Assembly: GCA_023437345.1 (NCBI GenBank)
Contig: JAEZGC010000117.1
Location: 1 to 16,165 of the forward strand
Direction: 5' to 3'
Length of the DNA: 16,165 bases
Source: Actinomycetes bacterium
Lineage (GTDB): Bacteria > Actinomycetota > Actinomycetes > Propionibacteriales > Propionibacteriaceae
Notes under the pieces: model-generated
Database searches by the model: none
What the model saw: the letters and a program-made list of their open reading frames with translations, nothing else
Told to the model about the DNA's origin: nothing
Part shown: piece after piece, positions 1 to 5,568 of the stretch
Layout: every line of letters starts with the position of its first letter
Numbering within the stretch: position 1 is the stretch's first letter
Position numbers and translations under genes: made by a program

Positions 1-1
1 G

Positions 2-562
2 GCGCAGGGCGCCGGCGACCGGGTCAAGGAGGTCATGGACCAGGTTCCGCTGGTCAAGGCCGCCGCCGGCCACCCGCCGCTGGTCACCCCGTCCAGCCAG
101 ATCGTCGGCACCCAGGCCGTGTTCAACGTGCTGATGGGCGAGTACAAGGTGCTCACCGGCGAGTTCGCCGACCTGATGCTCGGCTACTACGGTGAGACGA
201 TCGGCGAGCGCGATCCCGAGGTGATCGCCATCGCCCAGGCCCAGGCCAAGAAGGAGCCGATCACGGTCCGTCCGGCCGACCTGCTGCCTCCCGAGTGGGA
301 GACCCTGGTCGCCGACGCGTCCAAGCTGGAGGGCTTCAACGGCAGCGACGAGGACGTCCTCACCTACGCGATGTTCCCCGGGGTGGCCCCGGGCTTCCTC
401 GCGGCGCGCGACGAGGGACCCAAGAGCGTGGCGAAGACCGCCGAGCAGCTCAAGGCTGAGGCGGACGCCGCCAGTGGCGCCGCGAACGCGGTTCGTGGCC
501 CGATCAAGTACAAGGTCTCTCTCGGCGGGCGCGATCACAGCGTCTCGGTCGAGATGGCGTGA
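2..562 (+). CDS. Methylmalonyl-CoA carboxytransferase 5S subunit, C-terminal part
   Basis: This is the 3' part of the gene (186 codons plus stop); the start lies before the window and the reading frame is open from base 2. The 5S subunit of transcarboxylase moves a carboxyl group between oxaloacetate/pyruvate and biotin on the 1.3S subunit, in the cytosol, during the propionic acid cycle. The visible part holds the conserved stretch PPLVTPSSQIVGTQAVFNVL, then GEFADLMLGYYG and RPADLLPPEWE, all typical of the post-TIM-barrel domain shared with pyruvate carboxylase and oxaloacetate decarboxylase alpha. It ends in a short beta-rich tail (KYKVSLGGRDHSVSVEMA). The metal-binding barrel is outside the window. 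The stop is 11 bases before the 12S start, so the two are surely cotranscribed. A pyruvate carboxylase or decarboxylase alpha subunit would continue into a biotin domain; this one stops, as 5S does. Confidence 0.95.
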   Translation, partial: AQGAGDRVKEVMDQVPLVKAAAGHPPLVTPSSQIVGTQAVFNVLMGEYKVLTGEFADLMLGYYGETIGERDPEVIAIAQAQAKKEPITVRPADLLPPEWETLVADASKLEGFNGSDEDVLTYAMFPGVAPGFLAARDEGPKSVAKTAEQLKAEADAASGAANAVRGPIKYKVSLGGRDHSVSVEMA

Positions 563-573
563 GGAAGAAGGAC

Positions 574-2130
574 ATGGCGAAACCACTTTCCATGAAGAAG
601 CGGGTCGAGGATCTCACCGCTGCCCGCACGACAGCCGAGCTCGGCGGGGGTGAGGCACGCCTGGAGAAGCAGCGCTCCTCCGGCAAGATGACCGCCCGCG
701 AGCGGCTGACCACCTTCCTCGACGCCGACTCGTTCCAGGAGGTCGGGCTGTTCCGGCGCAACCGGACCACGACCTTCGACATGGACACCGCCGACCTGCC
801 CGCCGACGGTGTCGTCACCGGCGCCGGGACGGTCCTTGGTCGTCCGGTGCACGTCGCCAGCCAGGACTTCACCGTGATGGGTGGGTCGGCCGGCGAGGCG
901 CACAACAAGAAGGTCGTCGAGATGATGAAGGCGGCGCTGACCAACGGCACCCCGTTCGTCTTCATCAACGACTCCGGCGGCGCCCGGATCCAGGAGGGCA
1001 TCGACTCGCTGTCCGGCTACGGCCAGGTGTTCTACGCCAACGTCGAGCTGTCGGGCGTCGTCCCGCAGATCTCGATCATCGCCGGCCCGTGCGCCGGCGG
1101 CGCGGTGTACTCCCCGGCGCTTACCGACTTCGTGATCCAGACCCGCAAGGCCCACATGTTCATCACCGGGCCGAACGTCATCAAGCAGGTCACCGGCGAG
1201 GAGGTGTCGCAGGACGCGCTCGGCGGCGCCGACACCCACATGGCGGTGTCCGGGGTCAACCACTTCGTGGCCGACAACGACGAGCAGGCCCTGCTGATCG
1301 CCAAGAAGCTGCTCAGCTTCCTGCCGCAGAACAACTCCGAGGACCCGCCGATCATCGACGGCGAGTACGACGTCGAGTACGACGCCGGGCTCGTCGACGT
1401 CGTCCCGGTGGACGGCAAGCAGGGCTACGACGTCCGCGACGTCATCCACCGCCTTGTCGACCGGTCCGACTTCCTCGAGGTCCAGGCCGGCTACGCCCAG
1501 AACATCGTGGTGGGCTTCGGCAGGATCAACGGCCGCAGCGTCGGGATCGTCGCCAACCAGCCGAACGTGCTGGCCGGCGTGCTGGACATCAACGCCTCCG
1601 ACAAGGGCGCGAAGTTCATCAGGTTCTGCAACGCCTTCAACATCCCGATCGTCACCCTCGTCGACGTCCCCGGCTACCTCCCCGGCGTCGCCCAGGAGCA
1701 CGGCGGCATCATCCGCCACGGCGCCAAGATGCTGTACGCCTACTCCTCGGCCACCGTGCCGCTGGTGACTGTCGTGCTGCGCAAGGCGTACGGCGGCTCG
1801 TACCTGGCCATGGCGTGCCGTGACCTGGGTGCCGACAAGGTGTACGCGTGGCCGACCGCCGAGATCGCGGTGATGGGTGCCGAGGGTGCTGCGGCAGTGG
1901 TCTTCCGCAAGGAGATCGCGGCCGCCGAGGATCCGGCAGCCCGCCAGGCCGAGATGGTCGAGGAGTACCGCAACACCTTCTCGACGCCGTTCATGGCCGC
2001 CTCCCGCGGCCTGGTCGACGACATCATCGATCCGGGCGACACCCGCCGCAAGGTGGCCCAGGCCCTCGAACTGCTCGCCAACAAGCGCAAGACGAGGCCT
2101 GCCAAGAAGCACGGCCTCATGCCGGTCTAG
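574..2130 (+). CDS. mmdA: Methylmalonyl-CoA carboxytransferase 12S subunit
   Basis: The 518-residue carboxyltransferase subunit moves the carboxyl group between methylmalonyl-CoA and biotin, yielding propionyl-CoA, and forms the hexameric core of transcarboxylase. It shows the two crotonase-like halves of the family: SGGARIQEGIDSLSGYG with the first oxyanion-hole glycines near residues 135-136, and MGAEGAAAVVFRKEI near 434-448 for the second half. Also visible are DFTVMGGSAGE, GPCAGGAVYSPALTD, LVDVPGYLPG and RKAYGGSYLAM. Length is close to the roughly 520 residues usual for the family. I chose ATG 574 because AGGAAGAAGG lies just upstream; an in-frame GTG at 559 overlaps the 5S stop but would have no such site. 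Propionyl-CoA carboxylase beta and decarboxylase alpha chains share this fold, but the 5S and 1.3S neighbours settle the assignment. Confidence 0.96.
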   Translation: MAKPLSMKKRVEDLTAARTTAELGGGEARLEKQRSSGKMTARERLTTFLDADSFQEVGLFRRNRTTTFDMDTADLPADGVVTGAGTVLGRPVHVASQDFTVMGGSAGEAHNKKVVEMMKAALTNGTPFVFINDSGGARIQEGIDSLSGYGQVFYANVELSGVVPQISIIAGPCAGGAVYSPALTDFVIQTRKAHMFITGPNVIKQVTGEEVSQDALGGADTHMAVSGVNHFVADNDEQALLIAKKLLSFLPQNNSEDPPIIDGEYDVEYDAGLVDVVPVDGKQGYDVRDVIHRLVDRSDFLEVQAGYAQNIVVGFGRINGRSVGIVANQPNVLAGVLDINASDKGAKFIRFCNAFNIPIVTLVDVPGYLPGVAQEHGGIIRHGAKMLYAYSSATVPLVTVVLRKAYGGSYLAMACRDLGADKVYAWPTAEIAVMGAEGAAAVVFRKEIAAAEDPAARQAEMVEEYRNTFSTPFMAASRGLVDDIIDPGDTRRKVAQALELLANKRKTRPAKKHGLMPV

Positions 2131-2139
2131 GAGGTCCGA

Positions 2140-2397
2140 ATGTCGCAGGACGCAGAGCTCCTTGAACTGGTCAAGGGGCTGTACGACAAGATCGACGGGC
2201 TCGAGCTGAGGATCAAGAAGCTCGAACTGCACGACGCCGATCTGCCGGAAGAGACCATGGTGGCGATCGCCGCCGCCGTGGCCGCCTACCTCGGTCACAG
2301 GGCGAGGAAGCGCCAGCGCCGCTTCGCCGCCGAGCAAACCTGGACGTCGAGCACCCGGCGCTCCCAGCACGTCCACCACCCGCTCTACTCGCGCTGA
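2140..2397 (+). CDS. Small transcarboxylase-operon protein, similar to decarboxylase epsilon/delta tail
   Basis: This 85-residue protein lies between the 12S and 1.3S genes. A perfect AGGAGG (2129-2134) overlaps the 12S stop and sits 5 bases before ATG 2140, so it is a real translated gene. Residues 4-32 form an unbroken heptad pattern with L7, V11, L14, I18, L21, I25 and L28 at a/d positions: a short coiled coil. Residues 35-52 (LPEETMVAIAAAVAAYLG) followed by a basic stretch, then W68 and several arginines, resemble from memory the C-terminal part of the delta/epsilon subunits of sodium-pumping methylmalonyl-CoA decarboxylases (MmdD/MmdE). Those subunits stabilise the complex. No membrane segment is present: the alanine-rich stretch is short and flanked by charge. 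Inferred role: assembly or stability factor for the 12S core. Function is not established by sequence alone. Confidence 0.82.
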   Translation: MSQDAELLELVKGLYDKIDGLELRIKKLELHDADLPEETMVAIAAAVAAYLGHRARKRQRRFAAEQTWTSSTRRSQHVHHPLYSR

Positions 2398-2417
2398 TCG
2401 GTCTGGAAGGAAGACAG

Positions 2418-2789
2418 ATGAAACTCAAGGTGACAGTCAACGATGTTCCTTACCTGATCGATGTGGAGGTCGAGGAGGAGGAGCCCCAGAACCTGGGGGC
2501 GATAGTGATCGGCGGCAGCAGTGGCGCCATCACAGTGCCCAGCACCGCCTCGGTGCAGGGTGCGTCCGCCAACGCCGTGGTGGCCCCGCTGGCCGGCTCG
2601 GTGTTCAAGATCCTCGTCGCCGAAGGCGACGCGATCGAGGCCGGCCAGGTGCTGCTGGTCCTGGAGGCCATGAAGATGGAGACCGAGATCACCGCGCCCA
2701 AGGCTGGCACGGTGGCCGCGATCCTGGTCGAGAAGGGCAGCGCCGTCCAGGGCGGCCAGGCCCTGATCGAGCTGGCCGAAGAGGAGTGA
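2418..2789 (+). CDS. Transcarboxylase 1.3S biotin carboxyl carrier subunit
   Basis: A 123-residue biotin carrier that shuttles CO2 between the 5S and 12S active sites. The N-terminus MKLKVTVN is almost identical to the known 1.3S protein of P. freudenreichii, where this segment holds the two outer subunits together. Residues 18-23 are an acidic run (VEEEEE-like), and 35-53 a Ser/Ala-rich linker. The biotinyl domain occupies about 54-120, with APLAGSV, the biotinylation site EAMKMETE (biotin on Lys86), and the closing AVQGGQALIEL. Length matches the family (about 123). The Shine-Dalgarno GGAAGGAAG (2405-2413) precedes ATG 2418. It is the last gene of the operon, 20 bases after the small subunit, and is followed by a strong double hairpin. 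Biotin ligase is not in the window. Confidence 0.96.
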   Translation: MKLKVTVNDVPYLIDVEVEEEEPQNLGAIVIGGSSGAITVPSTASVQGASANAVVAPLAGSVFKILVAEGDAIEAGQVLLVLEAMKMETEITAPKAGTVAAILVEKGSAVQGGQALIELAEEE

Positions 2790-2811
2790 CCCTGCGCCGC
2801 TGACTCGGCTT

Positions 2812-2865
2812 ACGGTGGCCCGTCCGGTTCGGACGGGCCACCGTCACGTCCGAACCGGACGTGAC
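2812..2865. terminator. Tandem hairpins between convergent transcarboxylase operon and SDR gene
   Basis: The first hairpin is a perfect 14-bp stem (2812-2825 with 2831-2844) and loop GGTTC. The second is a 10-bp stem (2843-2852 with 2856-2865) and loop AAC, sharing two bases with the first. There is no long U-run on either strand, as is common for actinobacterial terminators. It sits 22 bases after the 1.3S stop and 11 bases beyond the SDR stop on the other strand, so it can serve both. Confidence 0.8.
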
Positions 2866-2876
2866 TTCCGGACCGC

Positions 2877-3626
2877 TCAGGCGGTGGGCCGGCGGTAGAC
2901 CTTGTGGTTGGCGGCCTGGGCGCGGGGCCGGATCGTCAGCCGGTCGATATTGACGTGCGGCGGCCGCGTGGTCATCCAGCCGATGGCGTCGGCGACGTCG
3001 TCTGCGACCAACGGGTCGGGGACACCGGCGTAGACAGCGTCAGCCTTCGCCTGGTCACCGCCGAACCGCACCAGCGAGAACTCCTCGGTGTGCACCATGC
3101 CGGGGGCGATCTCGGTCACCCGCACCGGCTGGTCGAACAGCTCCAGCCGCAGCGCTGCCACCATCGCGCGTTCGGCCGATTTGGCGGCGTTGTAGCCGCC
3201 GCCGCCCTCGTAGGCCGCCTCGGCCGCCGTCGAGGTGACGAACACGACTATCCCCTCGTCGGCGACCAGCGCCGGCAGCAGCGCCTGGGTGACCCGCGCG
3301 GCGCCCAGCACATTGGTCTGGTACATCGCCTCCCAGGCGGCCAGGTCGGCCACCGCCAGGGGTTCCTGCCGCAGCGCCCCGCCGGCGTTGTTCACCAGGA
3401 CCGCCAGCCGGTCGCCGACCGCCTGCGCCAGGGCTTCCACCTGTTCGGGCGAGGTGACATCGCAGACCACGGCCCGGCCGCCGGTCTCGGCTGCCACAGC
3501 CTCGATCCGGTCGGCCCGGCGGGCCGCGCAGATCACCTCGAAGCCCTCCTCTGCCAGCCGGCGGGCGGTGGCGGCCCCGATCCCGCTCCCGGCCCCGGTC
3601 ACCACTGCCAATCGTCGTTGTGTCAT
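2877..3626 (-). CDS. Short-chain dehydrogenase/reductase (SDR), NAD(P)-dependent
   Basis: A 249-residue Rossmann-fold oxidoreductase of the classical SDR type. The cofactor motif TGAGSGIG is at residues 10-17, NNAG at 79-82, and the catalytic set is S132, Y145 and K149 (Y145-x3-K149), with N105 as the likely fourth member. Arg residues after the second strand (AARRADR) suggest NADP preference, as in the YdfG/YMR226C group that oxidises serine-like hydroxy acids; the PGMVHTEEFSLVRF and DDVADAI segments resemble that group. The natural substrate is not determined. I chose the ATG at 3626, with GGGAG 9 bases upstream. The frame stays open further upstream (to 3719), but that extension only translates a DNA repeat (SGNRPPV units) and is not real. 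Monocistronic, convergent with the transcarboxylase operon and divergent from gpmA. Confidence 0.9.
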   Translation of the reverse strand: MTQRRLAVVTGAGSGIGAATARRLAEEGFEVICAARRADRIEAVAAETGGRAVVCDVTSPEQVEALAQAVGDRLAVLVNNAGGALRQEPLAVADLAAWEAMYQTNVLGAARVTQALLPALVADEGIVVFVTSTAAEAAYEGGGGYNAAKSAERAMVAALRLELFDQPVRVTEIAPGMVHTEEFSLVRFGGDQAKADAVYAGVPDPLVADDVADAIGWMTTRPPHVNIDRLTIRPRAQAANHKVYRRPTA

Positions 3627-3650
3627 GCGCCGATTCTCCCAGAGCGCACC

Positions 3651-3732
3651 CGACACAGGGGGACGGTTCCCCGACACAGGGGGACGGTTCCCCGACACAC
3701 GGGGACGGTTCCCCGACACGGGGATGGTCCCC
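3651..3732. repeat. Tandem 21-bp palindromic repeat, about four copies
   Basis: Three full 21-bp units start at 3651, 3672 and 3693, and a degenerate 19-base unit follows at 3714-3732. Each begins CGACACA and carries the core GGGGACGGTTCCCC, which folds as a 5-bp stem (GGGGA/TCCCC) with a CGGT loop. The first two units are identical; the third has two substitutions and the fourth is shortened. It lies in the SDR/gpmA divergent gap, upstream of both coding starts. The GGGGACGGTTCCCC core is, from memory, a recurring short mobile palindrome (REP-like) in many bacteria. No transposase is seen here. Confidence 0.88.
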
Positions 3733-3803
3733 TACCAGGACCCGCCCCCGCTACCACCGGTAGCGGTGCCGCACCCGGCTCGCCCGGCCGCCCGACACCT
3801 CGA

Positions 3804-3816
3804 TAGGCTCAGTCCC
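3804..3816 (+). promoter_or_regulatory. -10 element TAGGCT of gpmA, leaderless-type
   Basis: TAGGCT at 3804-3809 fits the actinobacterial TANNNT -10 consensus and ends 7 bases before ATG 3817. Transcription would then begin at or next to the A of the start codon. No Shine-Dalgarno is visible before this ATG. No convincing -35 hexamer was found. Confidence 0.65.
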
Positions 3817-4566
3817 ATGACTGCCACGTTGATCCTGCTCCGCCACGGTGAGAGCGAGTGGAATTCCAAGAACCTGTTCACCGGCTGGGTGGATGTGGAC
3901 CTCAACGAGAAGGGGATCGGCGAGGCCCGGCGCGGCGCCGAGCTGCTCAAGGCCGAGGGCACGCTGCCCGACGTGGTGCACACGTCAGTGCTGCGGCGCG
4001 CGATCCACACCGCCAACCTCACCCTTGACGGCTGCGACCGGCACTGGATCCCGGTGCGCCGCTCGTGGCGGCTCAACGAGCGCCACTACGGCGACCTGCA
4101 GGGCAAGGACAAGGCCCAGACCCTCGCCGAGTACGGCGAGGAGCAGTTCATGCTGTGGCGCCGCTCCTACGACACCCCGCCGCCCCCGCTCGCCGCGGAC
4201 AACCCCTACACCCAGTTCGACGACCCGCGGTACGCCGAGCTTCCGACCGAGGCGCGTCCGCTGACCGAGTGCCTCAAGGACGTCGTCATCAGGATGCTGC
4301 CGTACTGGTACGACTCGATAGTTCCCGACCTGCGCGACGGCAAGGTGACCATCGTGGTGGCGCACGGCAACTCGCTGCGGGCCCTGGTCAAGCACCTGGA
4401 CGGGATCAGCGACGCCGAGATCGCCTCGCTGAACATCCCGACCGGCATCCCGCTGCTCTACGAGCTGGACGACGACCTGAAGCCGACCACCCCCGGCGGA
4501 CGCTACCTCGACCCGGAGGCCGCTGCCGCGGCCATCGAGGCAGTCAAGAACCAGGGCAAGAAGTAG
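3817..4566 (+). CDS. gpmA: 2,3-bisphosphoglycerate-dependent phosphoglycerate mutase
   Basis: A cytosolic glycolytic/gluconeogenic enzyme interconverting 3- and 2-phosphoglycerate through a phosphohistidine. The 249-residue length is standard for dPGM. The signature LRHGESEWN is at residues 8-16 with phosphohistidine H10. ERHYGDLQGKDK follows, and the second catalytic His is H183 in VVAHGNSLRALVKHLDG. LNIPTGIPLLYEL and the C-terminal tail are also typical. I chose ATG 3817 because the signature begins a few residues later and TAGGCT sits 7 bases upstream. The frame is open far upstream (from 3235), but that stretch overlaps the SDR gene and a DNA repeat. The gene is alone between phoU (convergent) and the SDR gene (divergent). 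Confidence 0.97.
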   Translation: MTATLILLRHGESEWNSKNLFTGWVDVDLNEKGIGEARRGAELLKAEGTLPDVVHTSVLRRAIHTANLTLDGCDRHWIPVRRSWRLNERHYGDLQGKDKAQTLAEYGEEQFMLWRRSYDTPPPPLAADNPYTQFDDPRYAELPTEARPLTECLKDVVIRMLPYWYDSIVPDLRDGKVTIVVAHGNSLRALVKHLDGISDAEIASLNIPTGIPLLYELDDDLKPTTPGGRYLDPEAAAAAIEAVKNQGKK

Positions 4567-4569
4567 CCG

Positions 4570-4586
4570 TCACAGGGGACTGTTCG
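4570..4586 (+). repeat. Diverged single copy of the GGGGAC palindromic repeat
   Basis: GTCACAGGGGACTGTTC begins three bases after the gpmA stop and matches the repeat unit of the upstream array (GACACAGGGGGACGGTTC) with a few changes. gpmA is therefore bracketed by copies of the same element. Confidence 0.55.
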
Positions 4587-4673
4587 CCGAGCGCTCCCGT
4601 CACACCGAACGCTCCCTTCGACGCCGAGCGCTCCCTCAGTGGGGGAGCGCCGGGTGCTTGGGGGAGCGCTCGG
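4587..4673. repeat. Direct and inverted CCGAGCGCTCCC repeats, probable bidirectional terminator
   Basis: CCGAGCGCTCCC occurs at 4587-4598 and 4624-4635, and CCGAACGCTCCC at 4605-4616, spaced 18-19 bases. The inverted form GGGAGCGCTCGG is at 4662-4673, with a partial one at 4643-4654. The arms 4624-4635 and 4662-4673 pair perfectly over 12 bp; other copies give alternative pairings. It fills the gap between the convergent gpmA and phoU genes, so transcription termination from both sides is plausible, but the iterated layout is more than a simple terminator. Confidence 0.7.
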
Positions 4674-4709
4674 TGGAGGGCGGTGGTCACCTGGCTACGG
4701 CGGTAGCCG

Positions 4710-5375
4710 TCAGGCGACGGGCCAGTTCTCCCCTTCGGGGAGCAGGCCGGTGACGACGTAGATCACCCGGCCCGCCATCAGGACGGCGTGGTCGGCGATC
4801 CGCTCGTAGTAGCGGCCGAGCAGGGCGACGTCCACCGCCGCCTCGACGGTGTAGGGCCAGTCCTTCGCCATCAGGACGCGGAACTGGCTCTTGCGCAGCT
4901 CGTCCATCTCCTCGTCTGACTCGGCAAGCTTGCCGGCGTCGTGGGCGTTGCGCTCGCTGAGGGAGCGGGCGGCGGTGGCCACCATCTCCTCGGCGACCCG
5001 GGCCATCAGCGTGAAGTTGGGCACCAGGCCCTCCGGGACTGCGTGGTCGGGGTAGCGGAGCCGGGAGATCTTGGCGATGTGGGCCGAGAGGTCACCCATC
5101 CGGGCCAGGTCGGCGACCATCCGCATCGCCGCCACCACGGTGCGCAGCTCCCCGGCGACCGGTGCCTGGCGGGCGAGCAGCGAGAAGCAGCGGGCCTCGA
5201 TGTCGTCGTGGATCGCGTCGATCCGGGAGTCCGCCGAGATGACCTCCTCTGCCTTGTCAAGGTTCGCCTCCAGCAGAGCCACCGTCGCTTCCTTGAGCGC
5301 GGTCTGGACCAGGCCGGTCAGCTTGACGAGGTCGCTGACGACGGCGTCGAGTGCCTCGTGGTAACTGTCGCGCAT
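4710..5375 (-). CDS. phoU: Phosphate-specific transport system accessory protein PhoU
   Basis: A 221-residue, all-helical protein made of two three-helix PhoU repeats (about residues 8-100 and 112-205). ADSRIDAIHDDIEARC in the first repeat and ESDEEMDELRK in the second are the acidic, metal-binding-type helices. MRMVADLARMGDLSAHIAKI and LLGRYYERIADHAVLMAGRV are the classic signatures of each half. PhoU links the Pst phosphate transporter to the sensor kinase and keeps the Pho response off when phosphate is ample. ATG 5375 has AGGAGG 10 bases upstream (5386-5391 on the minus strand). It is divergent from senX3-regX3, an arrangement also found in Streptomyces (phoU/phoR-phoP), which strongly supports the joint role. 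No pst transporter genes are in the window. Confidence 0.95.
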   Translation of the reverse strand: MRDSYHEALDAVVSDLVKLTGLVQTALKEATVALLEANLDKAEEVISADSRIDAIHDDIEARCFSLLARQAPVAGELRTVVAAMRMVADLARMGDLSAHIAKISRLRYPDHAVPEGLVPNFTLMARVAEEMVATAARSLSERNAHDAGKLAESDEEMDELRKSQFRVLMAKDWPYTVEAAVDVALLGRYYERIADHAVLMAGRVIYVVTGLLPEGENWPVA

Positions 5376-5395
5376 GCCGCTCCAACCTCCTGAGT

Positions 5396-5416
5396 GCCGG
5401 GGGACTGCTCCCCGGC
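5396..5416 (-). repeat. Hairpin in the phoU 5' region, related to the GGGGAC palindrome family
   Basis: GCCGGGG (5396-5402) pairs with CCCCGGC (5410-5416) around the loop GACTGCT. The core GGGGGACTGCTCCCC followed by GGCGACA looks like a diverged copy of the repeat near gpmA (GGGGGACGGTTCCCC then GACACA). It would lie in the phoU leader, upstream of the ribosome binding site. Confidence 0.5.
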
Positions 5417-5429
5417 GACATCGGGCACC

Positions 5430-5435
5430 AGCCTA
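5430..5435 (-). promoter_or_regulatory. Candidate -10 element TAGGCT for phoU
   Basis: Read on the minus strand this is TAGGCT, the same hexamer found before gpmA and the E1 alpha gene. It predicts a phoU leader of roughly 50 bases containing the AGGAGG site. There is no good -35; the candidate PHO box lies upstream, starting about 31 bases away. Confidence 0.4.
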
Positions 5436-5466
5436 GGCACCCGTCAGGCGTCGAGATCGGCGTCGC

Positions 5467-5495
5467 GGCCAACTGCCGGTTAACGCCAGGTGAAT
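5467..5495 (-). promoter_or_regulatory. Candidate PHO box (three 7-mers at 11-base spacing)
   Basis: On the minus strand, ATTCACC (5495-5489), GTTAACC (5484-5478) and GTTGGCC (5473-5467) repeat at exactly 11-base intervals. They match the actinobacterial Pho-regulator direct repeat GTTCACC at 6, 6 and 5 of 7 positions. The site lies between phoU and senX3 and points toward phoU. It is a likely binding site for RegX3, giving autoregulation of the phosphate regulators. Confidence 0.65.
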
Positions 5496-5555
5496 CTTCG
5501 CCGTCGAGCCCCTGTGGCGCGCGGTGGTTGGCCGGATCGGCCCGGTCGGCGCCCC

Positions 5556-5568
5556 TACACTCCAAGGC
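5556..5568 (+). promoter_or_regulatory. -10 element TACACT of senX3, leaderless-type
   Basis: TACACT at 5556-5561 ends 7 bases before ATG 5569 and fits TANNNT. No Shine-Dalgarno of usual strength is placed before this start, so transcription probably begins at the start codon. Confidence 0.6.

Noticed and set aside
535..2379. 614-codon open frame on the minus strand opposite the 12S gene
   Set aside because: Typical high-GC shadow: low-complexity His/Asp/Val/Gly composition, no recognisable domain, and it lies over a certain gene.
3627..3719. N-terminal extension of the SDR protein with SGNRPPV repeats
   Set aside because: It is the chance translation of the 21-bp DNA repeat; the SDR cofactor motif and a ribosome binding site place the start at 3626.
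3651..3732. Possible CRISPR array
   Set aside because: The units are contiguous with no spacers, only 21 bp long, and there are no cas genes.
3235..3816. Long in-frame extension of phosphoglycerate mutase
   Set aside because: It overlaps the SDR gene and the repeat array, and the dPGM family starts directly at the residues encoded from 3817.
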